Assembly (NCBI RefSeq): GCF_020386615.1
Contig: NZ_CP077769.1
Coordinates: 1,798,001 to 1,862,000 of the forward strand
Reading direction: 5' to 3'
DNA: 64,000 nt
Origin: Chitinophaga pendula
GTDB lineage: Bacteria; Bacteroidota; Bacteroidia; Chitinophagales; Chitinophagaceae
Shown in pieces: positions 1 through 8,224 of the stretch. The position numbers and the translations under genes were made by a program. Under the pieces are notes generated by a model that saw only the letters and a list, made by a program, of their open reading frames with translations, was not told the origin of the DNA and made no database searches. Positions within the stretch are counted from its first letter, which is position 1; every line of letters starts with the position of its first letter.

Positions 1-1
1 G

Positions 2-907
2 CCGGTTTATCTGCAGCCCCTTTATTTTAACAACATGCAATCCTTTTCTCAGGCGACGCTGGTGGTCACGAACGAGCATCCGTATCCTTTAGTAGCGACA
101 TTTCAGGCGCTGGCGAATGCTGATTATGTGCCTTTGCTGCCATCGTTGGAAGTACGGGCGGAGCCGCATACCACTCAAAAAGTGACGATACCGGTACAGG
201 CGTTACATCGTTATGCTATTGATACGGCGGCGACATTGGTGTATATGGCGAATTGCCGTTTTCTACGGGAAGGAGGTGCGGAGATCAACTGGGAGCAGGC
301 TATAAAAATGAAGCCGCTGAGGCGTTATCCGCTACGTCGGGTGCAGGCGCCGGTAGTTGTAGATGGCCGTTTGGATGAATGGGAGCGATTGTCCTACCAG
401 GTGGCAGACAAGAAGGGGAAGAGTCCGCTGCGTTATGCATTTGATCTGCGATATGATACTGCCAATGTGTATATAGCGGTAGATGTGAAGGATGAGGACC
501 TCTATATACCACCTGCTACGGCACCCATTGAGATGGACGGGATCATTATCACAATAGACGGAAATGATAGCAGCCGGAGTGTTTTCAATACGGCAGATAT
601 AGATGCGCAATTGCGAGGGGAGTGGCGATACCTGGGGATCGTGCCAGCACAGGATTCCGGAACATTAGTATACCGGCATCTCATTCCTGCTGCATTTAAG
701 GGGCAATATCGTCGTACGCGCGGAGGTTATACGGCGGAGTTATCATTTCCGCTGGCATATTTATCGGAGAAGCAGGGAAGGGATTGGCGATATTTACGGT
801 TTAATATTACGGTGGTAGACCGAGGAAAAGGGCAGCAGCCTGTGAAGATGGACTGGCAGCCTTTTTGGAGTAACAATGTGCCAGGTACGGGTATGTTCTT
901 TCGTTGA
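2..907 (+). CDS. CBM9/DOMON-type sugar-binding domain at the C-terminus of a secreted protein (5' end outside window)
   Basis: The reading frame is open from base 2, upstream of the first ATG at 35, so this is probably the 3' part of a longer gene cut by the window edge. Residues about 105-290 (counted from the ATG) look like a family 9 carbohydrate-binding/DOMON-like beta-sandwich: the opening VVVDGRLDEWE is typical, followed by LRYDTANVYIAVDVKDED and an acidic turn IDGNDSS. The part before it, with YPLVATFQAL and VTIPVQAL, resembles a beta-rich linker or Ig-like region. The C-terminus PGTGMFFR is the natural end. Such domains usually sit at the end of extracellular enzymes or surface glycan-binding proteins. 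The catalytic part, if any, is not visible. Confidence 0.65.
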   Translation, partial: PVYLQPLYFNNMQSFSQATLVVTNEHPYPLVATFQALANADYVPLLPSLEVRAEPHTTQKVTIPVQALHRYAIDTAATLVYMANCRFLREGGAEINWEQAIKMKPLRRYPLRRVQAPVVVDGRLDEWERLSYQVADKKGKSPLRYAFDLRYDTANVYIAVDVKDEDLYIPPATAPIEMDGIIITIDGNDSSRSVFNTADIDAQLRGEWRYLGIVPAQDSGTLVYRHLIPAAFKGQYRRTRGGYTAELSFPLAYLSEKQGRDWRYLRFNITVVDRGKGQQPVKMDWQPFWSNNVPGTGMFFR

Positions 908-1086
908 TGGTGTGCTAACGTGTTTGTTGTACACATAATGATAACAGGCTGGGAGGCGCGGTGGTGGCGGCGAGATAAAATATTGTACGGAACAAAAAAT
1001 ATCGTATCTTGATAACCGTTAACCACCTCCTTCGTGCATCATTTGTCATTTTAATCATTCTTTGACCTCGAACTAAACCGTAAACA

Positions 1087-1878
1087 ATGAACCCAATTAT
1101 CACCAATTTCAAAACCCTCATCGGTGTAACTGGCCTGCTCGTAGCCTTAGGTACAACCGGATGTAAAAAAGAAGCAGCAACTGTCGAAACCCAACCACAA
1201 ATCAGTGTTGCCAGTGTAGAAACCCTTACAGATTTTCTCAGCAAAACTACAGGAGCAGACAAAGCGAACATCACTTATGATGAACAAAAAGGTTTGTTTA
1301 CAGCTAATGAAGACCTGCTGATCACCAAAGATGAGCTGCAAAAACATTACGACAAGAACCAAACTGCCGGTGCTAACACAGAGCATTGGCGTGGTACTTA
1401 CCTGGTATCGAATGCGTATATCACGAATGTGAAAGTGCGTAATTCCGTATCCAATTCCAGCTGGTCCAATGCGTTGGTATCTGCTATCGCCAACTGGAAT
1501 GCCAGCAATGTCAGCAGTGTGTCCAAACTGCGTTTCACTTTTGTAAGCTCAGGTCAGGATATTACGGTAACAGATCTTTCTAATGAGGCTTCCGGTTGGG
1601 TAGCCCGTGCTTACCTGCCAGGTTCTAATGGCAGACCAGGAGCAACGGTAGAGATCAACCGTTATCATGATGGTCTGGGTCAAAGTACCAAAGTATTTGC
1701 GTTGACACATGAGCTGGGCCATAACATTGGTCTGCTGCACACCAACCAGAATCAAGGCGTGTTTATCCAAGGCACTCCTGCTTCCGATCCAAACTCTGTA
1801 ATGAATTCATTTGTATTGCCATGGAATGGCTTTACCAGTGGAGATGTAACCGCTATCAGGATCCTGTATCCGAGATAA
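1087..1878 (+). CDS. M57-type (HEIGH family) zinc metalloprotease lipoprotein
   Basis: A 263-residue lipoprotein. The signal peptide ends in the lipobox GTTGC with Cys26 as the predicted lipidated residue, so it is anchored in the envelope. The motif HELGHNIGLLH at residues 208-218 is the extended zinc signature HExxHxxGxxH (zinc ligands H208, H212, H218; catalytic E209). Just before the C-terminus, SDPNSVMNSF looks like the Met-turn of metzincin-like enzymes. This combination fits the Bacteroidetes peptidase M57 group ('dual-action HEIGH metallopeptidase'). Its substrate is unknown. It is a single gene: the upstream gene ends 180 bp earlier and a terminator follows at 1968. Confidence 0.8.
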   Translation: MNPIITNFKTLIGVTGLLVALGTTGCKKEAATVETQPQISVASVETLTDFLSKTTGADKANITYDEQKGLFTANEDLLITKDELQKHYDKNQTAGANTEHWRGTYLVSNAYITNVKVRNSVSNSSWSNALVSAIANWNASNVSSVSKLRFTFVSSGQDITVTDLSNEASGWVARAYLPGSNGRPGATVEINRYHDGLGQSTKVFALTHELGHNIGLLHTNQNQGVFIQGTPASDPNSVMNSFVLPWNGFTSGDVTAIRILYPR

Positions 1879-1967
1879 GCAGATACGATCATACGATCGT
1901 TAAAAAGGTTACTAAGTAATTGAATGATCCTGCGAAGCGGGGTGGTAATGACGGCTTATTTTATCAG

Positions 1968-2007
1968 ACAGGTCTTCTCCTTCGGGTAGTAAGGCCTGTT
2001 TTTTTAT
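1968..2007 (+). terminator. Rho-independent terminator after the M57 protease gene
   Basis: A 9-bp stem with one G-U pair (1968-1976 with 1991-1999) is followed directly by a run of seven T. It lies between the convergent protease and ywbE genes and touches the ywbE stop codon. Confidence 0.75.
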
Positions 2008-2210
2008 TCTTCAGGATCTCCCACTATTTCTGTTACCCGTCCTACCTGTCCGTCTTCCAGGCGGACTTTGATACCTCGGGAGTGATAGGGTGCAGATGTC
2101 AGCAGGTCTTTAACGATGCCATAGGTCACTCTGTTCGTACGTTGATCCTTTTTAAGGATGACACCTACTTCCAGTCCAGGGTATATATCTCTTCTGTATT
2201 GACCGCTCAT
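2004..2210 (-). CDS. ywbE: YwbE family protein (DUF2196)
   Basis: A 68-residue protein that matches the YwbE family over its full length, as I remember it: GLEVGVILKKDQRT near the N-terminus, then GIVKDLLT, HSRGIKVRLEDGQVGRV and an acidic end. Family members are small, probably SH3- or KOW-like beta proteins with no established function. The length is normal for the family. A TAATTTTG box lies 29 bases upstream of the start on the minus strand. It converges with the protease gene. Confidence 0.85.
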   Translation of the reverse strand: MSGQYRRDIYPGLEVGVILKKDQRTNRVTYGIVKDLLTSAPYHSRGIKVRLEDGQVGRVTEIVGDPEE

Positions 2211-2238
2211 GAATATTTAAATTGATCGGGTAAAACCG

Positions 2239-2246
2239 CAAAATTA
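2239..2246 (-). promoter_or_regulatory. Bacteroidetes -7 box (TAATTTTG) for ywbE
   Basis: On the minus strand the sequence TAATTTTG matches the Bacteroidetes sigma-ABfr -7 consensus TAnnTTTG exactly and sits 29 bases before the ywbE start. No convincing -33 TTTG was found at the usual spacing. Confidence 0.5.
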
Positions 2247-2279
2247 CATAAAATGACGATATACATTGATCATTGATGA

Positions 2280-2657
2280 ATGATAGCGTTACTCTCTTTG
2301 GGAGGTGTATCTTTGCGCCAGGCTAACCAGGGGCATTCTGTTAAGATAGACCTGGCTTTGCAGGCACAACAGCCTCCCGCACAATTGTATCATGGTACGG
2401 TATCCAGGTTCCTGGATAGTATCCGGGAAACAGGTCTACTGAAGATGACCCGGCAACATGTGCATTTGTCAACGGAACTACTTACTGCGCAAAAAGTAGG
2501 CGGCAGGAGGGGGCGCCCTTATATTTTGTCCGTCGACAGTGCAAAAATGTTCCATGATGGTCATGTTTTTTTCTTGTCAGACAATGGGGTATGGCTGACG
2601 GATCATGTACCTCCCCGGTATATTGATTTTAATTATCAGCCAGAGGACGGCAAGTAG
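2280..2657 (+). pseudogene. kptA: 5'-truncated RNA 2'-phosphotransferase (KptA/Tpt1) remnant
   Basis: The 125-residue frame matches only the C-terminal two thirds of KptA/Tpt1, which normally has about 180 residues. It shows ANQGHSV, LYHGTVSRFLDSI, HVHLS, VGGRRGRP and the terminal NGVWLTDHVPPRYI. The N-terminal domain, which carries the essential Arg-His pair of the LRHxP motif, is absent: a TGA lies directly before the ATG, and only about 70 bp separate it from ywbE. The arginine expected before ANQGHS appears to be Gln, with an Arg one residue earlier. An intact enzyme would remove a 2'-phosphate from RNA with NAD+; this fragment should be inactive in that reaction. A TATCTTTG box lies inside its first codons. 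Confidence 0.7.
2308..2315 (+). promoter_or_regulatory. TAnnTTTG match inside the kptA remnant
   Basis: TATCTTTG fits the Bacteroidetes -7 consensus exactly. It lies ten codons into the truncated kptA frame, so it may be a chance match, or it may mark where the deletion joined foreign upstream DNA to the gene. Confidence 0.25.
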
Positions 2658-2709
2658 TTAATAATCCGGTAACATTAATTCCAGAATTTAGGGTATACTA
2701 ATACCTGAT

Positions 2710-3792
2710 ATGGAACAAGTTCTGATGGCAACCCTTGTCCAGTTGCTTTTTGCTGCTGTACTGCTTTACAAACACCTGTTACGTGAACAGGTAAATATTT
2801 ACCTTGTCTACCTGCTAGGCCTGGGAAGTTTTCATATGCTGCTGAAGATGTTATTGCTCTGGTTATTGCCTGGTAACCATGAATATCCGCTGATAGTGAT
2901 GCCCTTTTGTTTTGTTTATGCGCCGCTGATCTACCTGTATATCCGTGCGAGGCTGGGGCGGAGTGTGCTGCAGCAGCGTATGTGGATACATTTGCTGCCA
3001 TTTGCGGTGCTACTAAGCTGTTGTCTGTGGCTGATCGTACGTCATGCCTGGACGGGGGATAGTAATCAGGTTTATACGCAGGCCATCAGGTATTGTTTTC
3101 TGCCTTTCCAGGTATTTTATGCATTGGCTATATTAACGCAGCTGTCCGCAGCGCGCAAGCGGCAGCCGTCGACATCCACCGGGACGATCGTGGCCGTTAC
3201 GCTGGCGGTGATATTGTTGGTACAGGCGCCAGTGGCGTTGGTTGGCCAGTTGCAGGTATTTGTAGACTGGTTATCATCTATATTTATCCCCGGTTACTAT
3301 TGGTTGCTGTTATTACTTTTTCTGGTACTTATTTATTCTCACCTGGCGGAGCGGCAGTTATTACCTGTCATGCACATGGCTGTACCTGTAGCAGAACCGC
3401 CGGCAGACAAGGTAAAATATGAGAAGTCGGGGCTAGAAGAGGATTACCTGGCTGATTGTTATGAGAAATTGCAAGGTCATATGGAGCGTACCCAATTATA
3501 TAAAGAGGCGGGATTGAATCTGAATGAGCTGGCGACACAATTGTCATTGCCGCGCCACCACCTGTCGCAGGCATTGAATCAACAATCTGGTAAAAACTTC
3601 TTTCAATATATTAACGAATGGCGGGTACAGGAAATATGCCGGCTGATGTTGCAAGAAGAAAATACGGATAATTTTTTACAGCTGGCCTATGAATGTGGAT
3701 TTAACTCCAAGTCCAGTTTCAACCAGAATTTCAAAAAGATTGTGGGCATGACCCCGAGCGAGTACTACGAACAGCACAAGGTCATAATTTGA
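2710..3792 (+). CDS. Membrane-anchored AraC-family transcriptional regulator
   Basis: 360 residues. The first 220 form roughly six to seven hydrophobic segments (for example VQLLFAAVLLY, LLLWLLPG, HLLPFAVLLSCCLWLIV, GYYWLLLLLFLVLIY). The C-terminal 110 residues are an AraC/HTH_18 DNA-binding domain with LNELATQLSLPRHHLSQALN as the first helix-turn-helix and LAYECGFNSKSSFNQNFKK plus GMTPSEYYEQ as the second. This polytopic-AraC architecture is common in Bacteroidetes and suggests sensing at the membrane. The TonB-dependent receptor gene follows about 160 bp downstream on the same strand, so control of that receptor is a reasonable guess. Confidence 0.85.
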   Translation: MEQVLMATLVQLLFAAVLLYKHLLREQVNIYLVYLLGLGSFHMLLKMLLLWLLPGNHEYPLIVMPFCFVYAPLIYLYIRARLGRSVLQQRMWIHLLPFAVLLSCCLWLIVRHAWTGDSNQVYTQAIRYCFLPFQVFYALAILTQLSAARKRQPSTSTGTIVAVTLAVILLVQAPVALVGQLQVFVDWLSSIFIPGYYWLLLLLFLVLIYSHLAERQLLPVMHMAVPVAEPPADKVKYEKSGLEEDYLADCYEKLQGHMERTQLYKEAGLNLNELATQLSLPRHHLSQALNQQSGKNFFQYINEWRVQEICRLMLQEENTDNFLQLAYECGFNSKSSFNQNFKKIVGMTPSEYYEQHKVII

Positions 3793-3954
3793 TAACATGA
3801 TATCTGCTGGTGTAGAATCCGCTGCCTTAGCCGATTTGGACGTATTGCCCTGCAAGGTTGTACGTGGGTGGCAGAGGGGATGTACATACCGACAGGTCAG
3901 GTCGTTATGGTATTGGTATTCCATTTGTTTTGCCTCAAAAAGCAGATGCGTCAT

Positions 3955-6459
3955 ATGTACAAGATCCCGGCAGTGCTATTGTGCTGTCTATCCCTAGCCG
4001 TGCAGGCACAGCAGTCCCCTTCTTTATCGGGTACTGTCACCGACCAGGCAGGTCGCCCACTTCCCGGCGCCGGTATCAGTATGGGCCGTAGGGCTCAGGC
4101 TGTTACAGATGAAAGCGGCCGGTTCTACGTGTCCGGTATGCGAACAGGTGCAGATACCTTACAGGTCAGCCTGGTAGGGTATACTACTGTGCGTGAACCC
4201 GTCGTTTTTAAGAACGGACAACAGCAGCAGGTGCAGATCAGGTTGCAGGAGGCGGTTTTGCAACTGGAAGGCTTGATTGTAACCGCACAGAAACGCGCAC
4301 AGCAAGCGCGTGATGTACCAGCCGCAGTAACGGTGCTGGACGGAAAGTTTCTGCAGCGGAACAACATCCGGGACCTGGACGTGCTGTCAGGATATGTGCC
4401 CGGATTGAATATACAGGTACAGAGTACTAACCGCCCGGGGTTTGTGATCCGTGGGCTGACGAGTGATGATGCCAGTGCGGGATCTCAAAGCCGGGTATCT
4501 GTTTATTTTAATAATGTTCCCAGCAGCCGGCCTATCGGTTCCGTATTTGAGGTCTATGACATGGCAGGTGTGGAAGTGTTGAAAGGCCCGCAGGGCACCT
4601 TATTTGGGAAAGGAGCTTTAGCTGGCGCGGTTCATTTTATCCCACAGCGACCGGTAGCACGCAGGGAAGGGATGCTCTCAGCAGGTTGGGGCAATTATGG
4701 ACAACAGGTATATACTGCAGTCATTAATACCCCACTATATAAGGATAAGCTGTTAATACGGGCTGCTGGTACTTTTAATCACCGGAATGGCTATGTAGAG
4801 AATACTTTCGGTGGTACGCTCAACGGGAAACATACCGTAGCCGGACGTATATCACTATCTTATCAACCCAGCAGCAGTACTACCATGGACTATGTAGCCA
4901 ATTACCAGGAAGATCAGGCACCCGGTACTGCTTTTATCAGCAAAACATATCCTAACCAGCAGGGAGTGATCGATCCTTTTGCTTTTGTTGCTTCACTAGA
5001 TCAGGGGAAAGCATTAAGTGCCGAGAAGACGATCCAGGATCATATCTTAACGATCCGTCACCAGTTCAATCCGCAATTAGCGCTGACTACTATCAGTGCC
5101 TATCGTAACAATACCGGCCTGGAACATTTTGACGGGGATGGCGCCGCTGCCAAAGCGCTGGATGTAATACAGGATACGCATGCGCAGCAATTCTACCAGG
5201 AGGTGCGACTGAATATCAAAACAGGAGAAGGTTTCAACGGATTTGGCGGGATCAGCTATTGGACAGAAAAGGTACATGACATTTATGATGTTACACCTGA
5301 CGAGCGCAGTTTCGTGTGGTTGCGGCTTGACAAAAATAAAATGATCGACCCCAAAGGAAACCCTGTGTTACTGGAAAATATGCCGGCAGATCCAAAATAC
5401 GGACCGGCAGCAGGGAAGTTATTGCCAGTAGATCACCGGGAACGGTCGATATCCGATGCCCGCAACAGTTCGCTGGAGGTATTTGCTGACGGGACTTATA
5501 AGCTGATCTCCCGCCTGGAGGTGAGTGGAGGCCTCCGGGCAGTAAGGGATATGCTGGAGTTGCAGAATGCCGTATATACGAGCGGCTCTCCTTCCATTGT
5601 AGGATATCTGACCAAGAATCAACCCGGACTCATATATAAGCCCCGTAACCCTGTAAAACACAGTACAGCCTACACCACCTTACTGGGCAGGATCGTTTTC
5701 AAATATGCGTTGACACCTACCCTGAATATCTACGGAGGATATTCCAAAGGCAGGAGGGCTAAAGTGATACAGTTTAATCCGGATAACAGTGCGACAGTGC
5801 TGGCGCCCGAAATACTAAACAGTTTTGACTTAGGAGTGAAAGGAGATCTCGGGCCACGCTTTTATTTTGACCTGGGCATATTCTACTCCAGGTATAATAA
5901 CTTCCAGACCAGGAGTTATATGGCAGATACTGCATCGGGGCAGTTCTTGCTGGTGATGAGAGATGGGGGGAAAGCCCGTTCCTATGGTGCAGAACTGGCC
6001 CTGCGTTATGCAGTTACACGACACCTGCAACTTTATGGTAACTATGCCTGGTTACATGCCCGATTTGATAACTATGATAATAAAGGTAACAAGCAACAGC
6101 TGGCCGGCAATCATTTCCGGTTGACACCGGATCATAGCTTTACGCTGGGAGCGGAGCTATCAGGTACTTTGGGACAAAGGCTCTCGGGCTTTTTCCGTCC
6201 CGCCTATACCTATCGCTCACATATGTTTTTCGAGGATACCAACAACCCCGGTATTGAACAGGCAGGATATGGTATTGCCAATGTACGTATAGGAGTGGCT
6301 GTTCGCAAATATGGATTGGAATGGTCTTGTTATATGAATAACATTTTTAATCAACGTTATCTGATGGACGCCGGTAATTCCGGTCAGACATTTAATATCC
6401 CCACTTTTGTTCCCGGGGCGCCGCGGATGTTTGGCGGAGAGGTGACCTGGAGGTTTTAG
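3955..6459 (+). CDS. TonB-dependent outer-membrane receptor with CarboxypepD_reg-like N-terminal domain
   Basis: The start at 3955 is chosen because it gives a clean signal peptide (MYKIPAVLLCCLSLAVQAQ). ATGs at 3946 and 3868 are in frame but add an unusual leader. The mature protein begins with a carboxypeptidase-regulatory-like domain (SLSGTVTDQAGRPLPGAGIS), then a plug domain (LIVTAQKRAQQARDVPAAVTVL, with VEVLKGPQGTLFGKGALAGAVHF), then a beta-barrel ending in a terminal Phe (EVTWRF). The plug resembles that of siderophore- or Caulobacter-type receptors, and no SusD partner is present. It probably imports a chelate or another small ligand. It is preceded by a membrane AraC regulator and followed by a terminator. 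Confidence 0.88.
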   Translation: MYKIPAVLLCCLSLAVQAQQSPSLSGTVTDQAGRPLPGAGISMGRRAQAVTDESGRFYVSGMRTGADTLQVSLVGYTTVREPVVFKNGQQQQVQIRLQEAVLQLEGLIVTAQKRAQQARDVPAAVTVLDGKFLQRNNIRDLDVLSGYVPGLNIQVQSTNRPGFVIRGLTSDDASAGSQSRVSVYFNNVPSSRPIGSVFEVYDMAGVEVLKGPQGTLFGKGALAGAVHFIPQRPVARREGMLSAGWGNYGQQVYTAVINTPLYKDKLLIRAAGTFNHRNGYVENTFGGTLNGKHTVAGRISLSYQPSSSTTMDYVANYQEDQAPGTAFISKTYPNQQGVIDPFAFVASLDQGKALSAEKTIQDHILTIRHQFNPQLALTTISAYRNNTGLEHFDGDGAAAKALDVIQDTHAQQFYQEVRLNIKTGEGFNGFGGISYWTEKVHDIYDVTPDERSFVWLRLDKNKMIDPKGNPVLLENMPADPKYGPAAGKLLPVDHRERSISDARNSSLEVFADGTYKLISRLEVSGGLRAVRDMLELQNAVYTSGSPSIVGYLTKNQPGLIYKPRNPVKHSTAYTTLLGRIVFKYALTPTLNIYGGYSKGRRAKVIQFNPDNSATVLAPEILNSFDLGVKGDLGPRFYFDLGIFYSRYNNFQTRSYMADTASGQFLLVMRDGGKARSYGAELALRYAVTRHLQLYGNYAWLHARFDNYDNKGNKQQLAGNHFRLTPDHSFTLGAELSGTLGQRLSGFFRPAYTYRSHMFFEDTNNPGIEQAGYGIANVRIGVAVRKYGLEWSCYMNNIFNQRYLMDAGNSGQTFNIPTFVPGAPRMFGGEVTWRF

Positions 6460-6483
6460 CAGAAATGGCTGACATATTTTGTA

Positions 6484-6512
6484 GGGCTGGCTGCATAGTC
6501 AGTCCTTTTTTT
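6484..6512 (+). terminator. Terminator after the TonB-dependent receptor
   Basis: A short stem GGGCTG/CAGTCC with one G-U pair (6484-6489 with 6500-6505) is followed by seven T. Confidence 0.6.
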
Positions 6513-6812
6513 CGTATCGAAACTTGTTCAATTTAGCTGGATAGTAATTAAATATTTGTCATATTAGCTTAATCTTTGACAAACACAACTGTGTGATAAA
6601 GATTAATTGTATTTTAGACATCAAGGAGCGAAAACTCCCTTTAACCATTAATAAGTTACGTGTGTGTATTACCTTACCTTCAGGGAGGGCCGGGACCTGT
6701 GTTATAAATTGCCAACTTGATCACATATACTGGAGGTAATGCCAGCTAGACATCAGTTTCCTCTCCGGATAGAACCAGATAACATCATCCTGCTAGTAAA
6801 AAGGTTTTAATA
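6513..6812. other. AT-rich intergenic region upstream of the orphan AraC regulator
   Basis: No coding stretch was seen. It holds a small hairpin GGAG/CTCC around 6625-6638. A similar GGAG...CTCC hairpin lies at 8156-8174, before the kinase gene. The promoter of the regulator must lie here, but no exact TAnnTTTG box was recognised. Confidence 0.4.
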
Positions 6813-7784
6813 ATGAAACTTAACAATAGCATGAAGATTATCGTAAATGACAGTCTGCAAAATATATCGGAGAGAGCTGTCAATAATACAACCAGGCAAT
6901 ATCTGCCTTCTGCATTACCATTTACTATTGCCGGGCCGTTCGGACGTGTAGATAGTGAAATAGCGACACTTTCACTGCTAACGCTCAATCATAGCGTATT
7001 AAATATCAATAGCCAGGCTGTGATACAGGTGACCGGTCTCATGAGCCTGCACCTATGCTATCTGTTGCGAGGTAAGGGGGCATTAATCAACGGGATGGTG
7101 AACTTTAATGAAGAACAGGTCGCATATAATTTCTGGCCGAATGCTCACTATCGTATAACCGTGGGGGAAGGACGGTATATCTTTTTGTTGCTTGAAGTAA
7201 AGAGTGAGCTATATCCTTTATTATCTGGCGAATATTCTTTTCTACAGGATAGCGGCAAGTACCGGCCACGGTTGTCTATATCAGACACCGTCCATCAAGC
7301 GATTCATCAGGTACTCAATATACAAGAGTCGGGAGAATTGGGTCGCATTAACCTGGAAGCTGCTGCCAACAGGCTTTTCTTTCTGACGTTGAAAGAAGTG
7401 AACCGGCATGCAGGCCGGTCTGAAAAAATAGTACCAGACACATATGCTGATAGCGATAATGCGTTGTCTGACATTGCTGTATTCATTAACGACCATTTGG
7501 AAGAAAAGCTAACAATAGAAATGGTCGCACGCAAATTCAATCTTAGCCGCTCAAAGCTACTGGAGACCTTCAAAAGTACATTTGGACAACCATTACATGA
7601 ATACATTGTATTCCGCAGAATGGAAAAAGCAAAGGCGCTATTGCAGCAAGGACTCAGCCTGTCTGAAATATGCGGAGTAGTAGGATATCCCGATAAAAGT
7701 AATTTCGTGCGTGCATTCAGGAAAGCCAGTGGTATTACACCTGCCCTTTACCGGAAACGATTCTTTATGAACAGATCAGGGTGA
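6813..7784 (+). CDS. AraC-family transcriptional regulator
   Basis: 323 residues with no signal peptide or membrane segments. The N-terminal 200 residues resemble a cupin-like or XylS-type sensor region (LHLCYLLRGKGALINGM, YIFLLLEV). The C-terminal 100 residues are a double helix-turn-helix: LTIEMVARKFNLSRSKLLETF, then LSEICGVVGYPDKSNFVRAF and GITPALYRKRF. An ATG at codon 7 (6831) is an alternative start. It stands alone between two intergenic regions of more than 300 bp, so its target is not evident. The next gene downstream is the LanKC-like kinase, 440 bp away. Confidence 0.82.
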   Translation: MKLNNSMKIIVNDSLQNISERAVNNTTRQYLPSALPFTIAGPFGRVDSEIATLSLLTLNHSVLNINSQAVIQVTGLMSLHLCYLLRGKGALINGMVNFNEEQVAYNFWPNAHYRITVGEGRYIFLLLEVKSELYPLLSGEYSFLQDSGKYRPRLSISDTVHQAIHQVLNIQESGELGRINLEAAANRLFFLTLKEVNRHAGRSEKIVPDTYADSDNALSDIAVFINDHLEEKLTIEMVARKFNLSRSKLLETFKSTFGQPLHEYIVFRRMEKAKALLQQGLSLSEICGVVGYPDKSNFVRAFRKASGITPALYRKRFFMNRSG

Positions 7785-8224
7785 GCGACAAAAAATATGG
7801 TGTGATAGTGATAATATGAAATTATTATCGAACTTTACATCGTTGACTCAAATAACCATTACTAAGAAAACAGCTTGCCATGAGATGCCAAAAACGTATA
7901 AAGACCGTGCCTGAGTATTGAATATTACGACTATTAATTATAATCCTACGATTATCAGATTTATTCCGCTGACTTTAACGATAAACATTATTGCCAATGT
8001 AATACCATTGTTATGATATGACTTTACACAGCGAACTTAGATGTTTTGTCATGGAATACCAGCAACCACGAGCACTATCCGGGAGGGGTATATTAACCTA
8101 TAAATTGGACCAGACATAGACATCTTTCCCTTTATTATTACATAGAAGTACTAAGAAGGAGCAACACTCCTTCAGCATATCTATGCCTTTTCATTTGAAG
8201 ATACAGTAACATAATAGTAAGGAT
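7785..8224. other. 440-bp AT-rich intergenic region upstream of the LanKC-like gene
   Basis: No open frame of credible composition was seen. A 7-bp hairpin GAAGGAG/CTCCTTC lies at 8156-8174, about 50 bp before the kinase start. No exact TAnnTTTG box was recognised. The length suggests a regulated promoter or a long leader. Confidence 0.35.

Noticed and set aside
1920-2225. Plus-strand 101-codon frame after the M57 protease
   Set aside because: It lies across the terminator and is antisense to the well-supported ywbE gene.
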